Positions 60,900 through 64,000 of a DNA stretch of 64,000 bases are shown here, in pieces (the stretch's first letter is position 1; every line of letters begins with the position of its first letter). The stretch lies in assembly GCA_021307345.1 (NCBI GenBank), contig CP089930.1:186001-250000 (forward strand). Direction: 5' to 3'. Source of the DNA: Escherichia coli (GTDB taxonomy: Bacteria; Pseudomonadota; Gammaproteobacteria; Enterobacterales; Enterobacteriaceae). The notes beneath the pieces were generated by a model. It was not told the origin of the DNA. It searched no databases and saw only the letters and a program-made list of their open reading frames with translations. The translations under genes were made by a program, and so were the position numbers.

Positions 60900-61664
60900 T
60901 TACTTACCAGAGGCGATACGATCACGGATGTGTTGCGCACGCTCTGTTGATGGTGGGTGAGAGTCAAACATGGACTGGGTACGACCGCCATCCAGGCTAG
61001 CCAGTTTTTCAAAGCTACCGACCAGTCCCTGGGTGCTGATGCCACGTTTCTTCAGCAGATCAAAGGAGAAATCATCTGCTTCAGACTCTTTATCGCGGGA
61101 GTATTTAGCATTGATAGCGCCTTCTGCGATATCACCTAATTGTGAACGGGAAAGCTGGGAAGCAACACCGCTGGTGGCGGAAATCGCATCACGTGCGGCA
61201 ACAATCGCATAAGAGGCTTTCATTTCAGCCAGCGAGTGTCCCAATGCGACGTGGCCCAGTTCATGGCCCAGAACCCCTTCAATTTCGTTGTCGTTCATCA
61301 TGTCCATCAGGCCACTGTAGACACGAACACAGCCGTTCGCCATCGCCCATGCGTTGACGTCGCTGGTCATATAAACCTTATAGTTGACCGGCGTGCCGTT
61401 AATATTGTTACCCAATGCTTTGGCGATTTTTGCCAGACGTTTACCGTACTTGCTGGATTTACTTGCGACTTGATTGCCGCTGTCCATTTCGGCACAGCCC
61501 TGATTGGCAATCACTTTTGCATCGGCATCGCTTAACGTTACAGCTTTATAGGCATTTAAACCGGAGCTGATGGCCAGATCGGTATTAATACCGTGCGTAT
61601 TCTGACACCCCGTCAGCAATGCTGCAGAGGTCGCAATCGCCAGCAGTAATTTAGTATTCTTCAT
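60900..61664 (-). CDS. ycaL: Periplasmic M48-family lipoprotein metallopeptidase YcaL
   Basis: YcaL has 254 residues from MKNTKLLLAIATSAALLTGCQ at 61664; the lipobox LLTGC gives Cys20. It is an M48 peptidase with HELGHVALGH (HExxH, about 139-143) and the third zinc ligand in YSRDKESEADDFSFDLL. E. coli YcaL degrades the outer membrane protein LptD when its assembly stalls early at the BAM complex. It lies between aroA and cmk, with its own flanking gaps. Confidence 0.94.
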   Translation of the reverse strand: MKNTKLLLAIATSAALLTGCQNTHGINTDLAISSGLNAYKAVTLSDADAKVIANQGCAEMDSGNQVASKSSKYGKRLAKIAKALGNNINGTPVNYKVYMTSDVNAWAMANGCVRVYSGLMDMMNDNEIEGVLGHELGHVALGHSLAEMKASYAIVAARDAISATSGVASQLSRSQLGDIAEGAINAKYSRDKESEADDFSFDLLKKRGISTQGLVGSFEKLASLDGGRTQSMFDSHPPSTERAQHIRDRIASGK

Positions 61665-61761
61665 GTGAATCATCCGTTGATTAATCATATATAAATATTA
61701 TGTATCAACAACTTACATTGACAGTTAACGCTACCATCAATAAAAATGGTTCACAATGTCC

Positions 61762-61791
61762 GAAAAAAAACGCCGACAATGTGTCGACGTT
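61762..61791 (-). terminator. Terminator after aroA
   Basis: On the minus strand AACGTCGAC, loop ACATT, GTCGGCGTT is followed by a long T run (61762-61770). It lies about 40 bases after the aroA stop and before ycaL. Confidence 0.85.
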
Positions 61792-61832
61792 TTGATAAAG
61801 AAAGATTCGGATATTTATTGCCCATCGTTTAT

Positions 61833-63116
61833 TCAGGCAGCCTGGCTAATCCGCGCCAGTTGCTCGAAATAATCCGGAAATGTTTTGGCCGTACATTTTG
61901 GGTCAAGAATTGTCACCGGCGTATCTGACAAGGCCACCAGCGAGAAACACATCGCCATCCGGTGATCGTTATAAGTGGCTATCTCGGCAAAGTTCAGTTT
62001 TTCCGGCGGCGTAATGCGAATGAAATCATGTCCCTCTTCTACTTCCGCACCGACTTTACGCAACTCTGTTGCCATCGCAAACAGGCGATCCGTCTCTTTT
62101 ACGCGCCAGTTATAAATATTGCGCAGCGTGGTGGTGCCTTTCGCAAAAAGCGCCGTTGTAGCAATGGTCATCGCCGCATCGGGAATATGGTTCATATCCA
62201 TATCGATGGCGTTCAGTTCACCATGCGTGCAGGAAATATAATCATCGCCCCAGCAAATGGTCGCGCCCATTTTTTCCAGCACATCAGCAAAGCGAATATC
62301 ACCCTGCATACTGTTGCGTCCAATGCCGGTCACTTTTACAGTGCCGCCTTTGATTGCTGCTGCTGCCAGGAAGTAAGAAGCTGAAGATGCATCGCCTTCG
62401 ACCAAATAAGTCCCCGGAGACTGATAAGACTGCCCGCCTTTTACGACAAATTGTTGATAGTGCTGATTTTCAATTTCAACACCAAACGTCTTCATCAGGT
62501 TGAGCGTGATGTCGATATAAGGTTTAGAAACCAGATCACCTTTAATACGAATAACCGTATCTTCCGACGCAAGCGGCGCGGTCATTAACAGTGCGGTGAG
62601 GAACTGGCTGGAAACGGAGCCATCGACTTCTACGTTGCCCCCCACAAAACCCCCCTGTAAACGCAGCGGTGGGTAATTCTCTTGTTCCAGGTAAGTAATT
62701 TTCGCCCCGCCCTGGAGCAGCGCATCCACCAGATGACCAATCGGGCGCTCTTTCATGCGAGGCTCACCCGTCAGGACAATATCATTGCTTCCCAGACAAA
62801 GTGCCGCCGCCAGCGGACGCATCGCTGTTCCCGCATTACCCAGGAACAACTCCAGCGCATTTTCCGCATGTAATGGACCGCCGTTACCGATGATTTCGCA
62901 GCGCGTACGATCGGCAGAAAGCGTATAGCTCACTCCCAATGCCTGCAACGCATTCAGCATATGACGAACATCATCGCTATCCAGCAGATTGGTTAATACT
63001 GTTTTGCCGTGTGCTAATGCCGCCAGCAATAAAGCGCGGTTAGAAACGCTCTTGGAACCAGGCAGATTAATAGTGCCATCGACACGGGCGATGGGGTGTA
63101 ACGTCAGGGATTCCAT
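61833..63116 (-). CDS. aroA: EPSP synthase (3-phosphoshikimate 1-carboxyvinyltransferase)
   Basis: AroA has 427 residues. It makes EPSP from shikimate-3-phosphate and PEP in aromatic amino acid synthesis and is the glyphosate target. Motifs present are [17 protein letters not shown] (about 20-36, with Lys22), [19 protein letters not shown] (about 91-109; the class I glyphosate-sensitive form with Gly96 and Pro101) and [15 protein letters not shown]. It is downstream of serC in the same operon with an intercistronic attenuator. Confidence 0.98.
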   Translation of the reverse strand: MESLTLHPIARVDGTINLPGSKSVSNRALLLAALAHGKTVLTNLLDSDDVRHMLNALQALGVSYTLSADRTRCEIIGNGGPLHAENALELFLGNAGTAMRPLAAALCLGSNDIVLTGEPRMKERPIGHLVDALLQGGAKITYLEQENYPPLRLQGGFVGGNVEVDGSVSSQFLTALLMTAPLASEDTVIRIKGDLVSKPYIDITLNLMKTFGVEIENQHYQQFVVKGGQSYQSPGTYLVEGDASSASYFLAAAAIKGGTVKVTGIGRNSMQGDIRFADVLEKMGATICWGDDYISCTHGELNAIDMDMNHIPDAAMTIATTALFAKGTTTLRNIYNWRVKETDRLFAMATELRKVGAEVEEGHDFIRITPPEKLNFAEIATYNDHRMAMCFSLVALSDTPVTILDPKCTAKTFPDYFEQLARISQAA

Positions 63117-63141
63117 GAACTCAACTCTCTACAACCGAAAT

Positions 63142-63167
63142 AAAAACCCCACAGTCTGGCTGTGGGG
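63142..63167 (-). terminator. serC-aroA intercistronic attenuator
   Basis: On the minus strand CCCCACAG, loop CCAGA, CTGTGGGG is followed by TTTTTA, inside the 70-bp serC-aroA gap. A factor-independent attenuator at this place lowers aroA expression relative to serC in E. coli. Confidence 0.85.
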
Positions 63168-63186
63168 ATTAAGCAAATTTTAGGCA

Positions 63187-64000
63187 TTAGCCATGACGAC
63201 GTTCGAACTCAACCATGAAATCTGTCAAAGCTTTAACGCCTTCCAGCGGCATCGCGTTATAAATAGAAGCGCGCATTCCGCCGACTACACGGTGACCTTT
63301 CAGCGCATGAAGACCAGCGGCAAAAGACTCTTCGAGGAACAGCTTGTCAAGCGCACTATCTGCTAACTGGAACGGCACATTCATCCGCGAACGGTTAGCT
63401 TTCGCCACATCATTACGGTAGAAATCGCTGTTATCAATCACGCCATACAGCAGTTCTGCTTTTTGCTGATTGATATTATCCATTGCAGCCACGCCACCGT
63501 TCGCTTTTAGCCATTTGAAGACCAGGCCAGATAAATACCAGGCAAATGTTGGCGGCGTATTAAACATGGAGTCGTTATCGTTGAGGATGGAATAATCCAG
63601 AATCGACGGGCAGGCGATATTTGCTTTACCCAGCAAATCTTCGCGAACAATAACGATCGTCAGGCCAGCCGGGCCGATATTTTTCTGCGCGCCAGCGTAA
63701 ATCACGCCATAACGGCTGACATCAATCGGGCGGGAAAGAATCGTTGAAGAAAAGTCGGCAGCGACCACCACATCTTTGCCGAAGTCTGGCGTTTCGTCGA
63801 TGGCGATACCGTCGATGGTTTCATTCGGGCAGTAATGCATATAAGCAGCATTATCTGAGAGTTGCCATTCACGCATTGGCTTAACCGCGCGCAGGCCATC
63901 AACAGTCACTTTGGCGTCAAACACATTTGGCGTGCAGTATTTTTTCGCTTCTTTGATGGCGCTTGCCGCCCAGTAGCCGGCATCAACATAATCTGCGGTG
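63187..64000 (-). CDS. serC: Phosphoserine/phosphohydroxythreonine aminotransferase SerC (partial)
   Basis: The gene runs off the right edge of the window; the frame is open to base 64000 and reads [20 protein letters not shown] onward, about 270 residues of an expected 362. The N-terminus with the PLP phosphate-binding segment is missing. The PLP lysine lies in [13 protein letters not shown]. It serves serine synthesis from 3-phosphohydroxypyruvate and pyridoxal phosphate synthesis. First gene of serC-aroA, placing an amino-acid step before the shikimate step. Confidence 0.97.
   Translation of the reverse strand, partial: TADYVDAGYWAASAIKEAKKYCTPNVFDAKVTVDGLRAVKPMREWQLSDNAAYMHYCPNETIDGIAIDETPDFGKDVVVAADFSSTILSRPIDVSRYGVIYAGAQKNIGPAGLTIVIVREDLLGKANIACPSILDYSILNDNDSMFNTPPTFAWYLSGLVFKWLKANGGVAAMDNINQQKAELLYGVIDNSDFYRNDVAKANRSRMNVPFQLADSALDKLFLEESFAAGLHALKGHRVVGGMRASIYNAMPLEGVKALTDFMVEFERRHG

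Overview
The window is a stretch of core chromosome from an Escherichia, either E. coli itself or a very close relative. Nearly every protein matches an E. coli K-12 protein in length and almost residue for residue, and the gene order is that of the K-12 rlmI-to-serC segment (about 21 to 22 min), written here in the opposite orientation. Comparisons with K-12 throughout are from memory, because no search could be run. It is not K-12: OmpA is 350 rather than 346 residues, OmpF is 356 rather than 362, YcbX and SsuA carry scattered substitutions, and the elf/ycb fimbrial cluster that K-12 has between ssuE and pyrD is absent. There are no rRNA or tRNA genes, insertion sequences, prophage genes or CRISPR arrays.

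Layout. 1-4.5 kb: end of rlmI, then hspQ, yccU, csgI (yccT), mgsA and helD. 4.5-10.4 kb: yccF-yccS, the competence regulator sxy, the SOS division inhibitor sulA, ompA and matP. 10.6-13.2 kb: lonH, fabA and rmf. 13.4-23 kb: the pqiABC lipid-transport operon, uup, rlmKL, ycbX and zapC. 23-28.7 kb: pyrD and the ssuEADCB sulfonate operon, followed by a REP/BIME block. 28.7-38.9 kb: pepN, pncB, asnS, ompF, aspC, gloC and ycbK. 39-48.4 kb: ldtD and the cmoM-mukF-mukE-mukB condensin operon. 48.5-64 kb: elyC and ycbJ, then a long minus-strand series serC-aroA, ycaL, cmk-rpsA-ihfB, ycaI, msbA-lpxK, ycaQ and ycaR-kdsB.

Functional themes. Cell envelope: OmpA, OmpF, PqiABC, MsbA-LpxK-KdsB for lipopolysaccharide, LdtD, YcbK and ElyC. 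Chromosome organisation and division: MukBEF, MatP, IhfB, SulA and ZapC. Translation: RpsA, Rmf, AsnS, RlmKL, RlmI, CmoM and Uup. Metabolism: SerC, AroA, AspC, PyrD, PncB, FabA, MgsA and SsuEADCB. Two homologues of the natural-competence machinery, Sxy/TfoX and the ComEC-like YcaI, also lie here.

I found no convincing new multi-gene system. The points most worth checking are: a possible ribbon-helix-helix small protein between sulA and ompA; similar CRP-S-like half-sites upstream of both sxy and ycaI; an orphan minus-strand terminator upstream of ompF; the elf-less ssuE-pyrD junction; the OmpF and OmpA surface-loop changes; a partly collapsed BIME after ssuB; and a kinase-fold protein (YcbJ) that lacks the usual catalytic aspartates.
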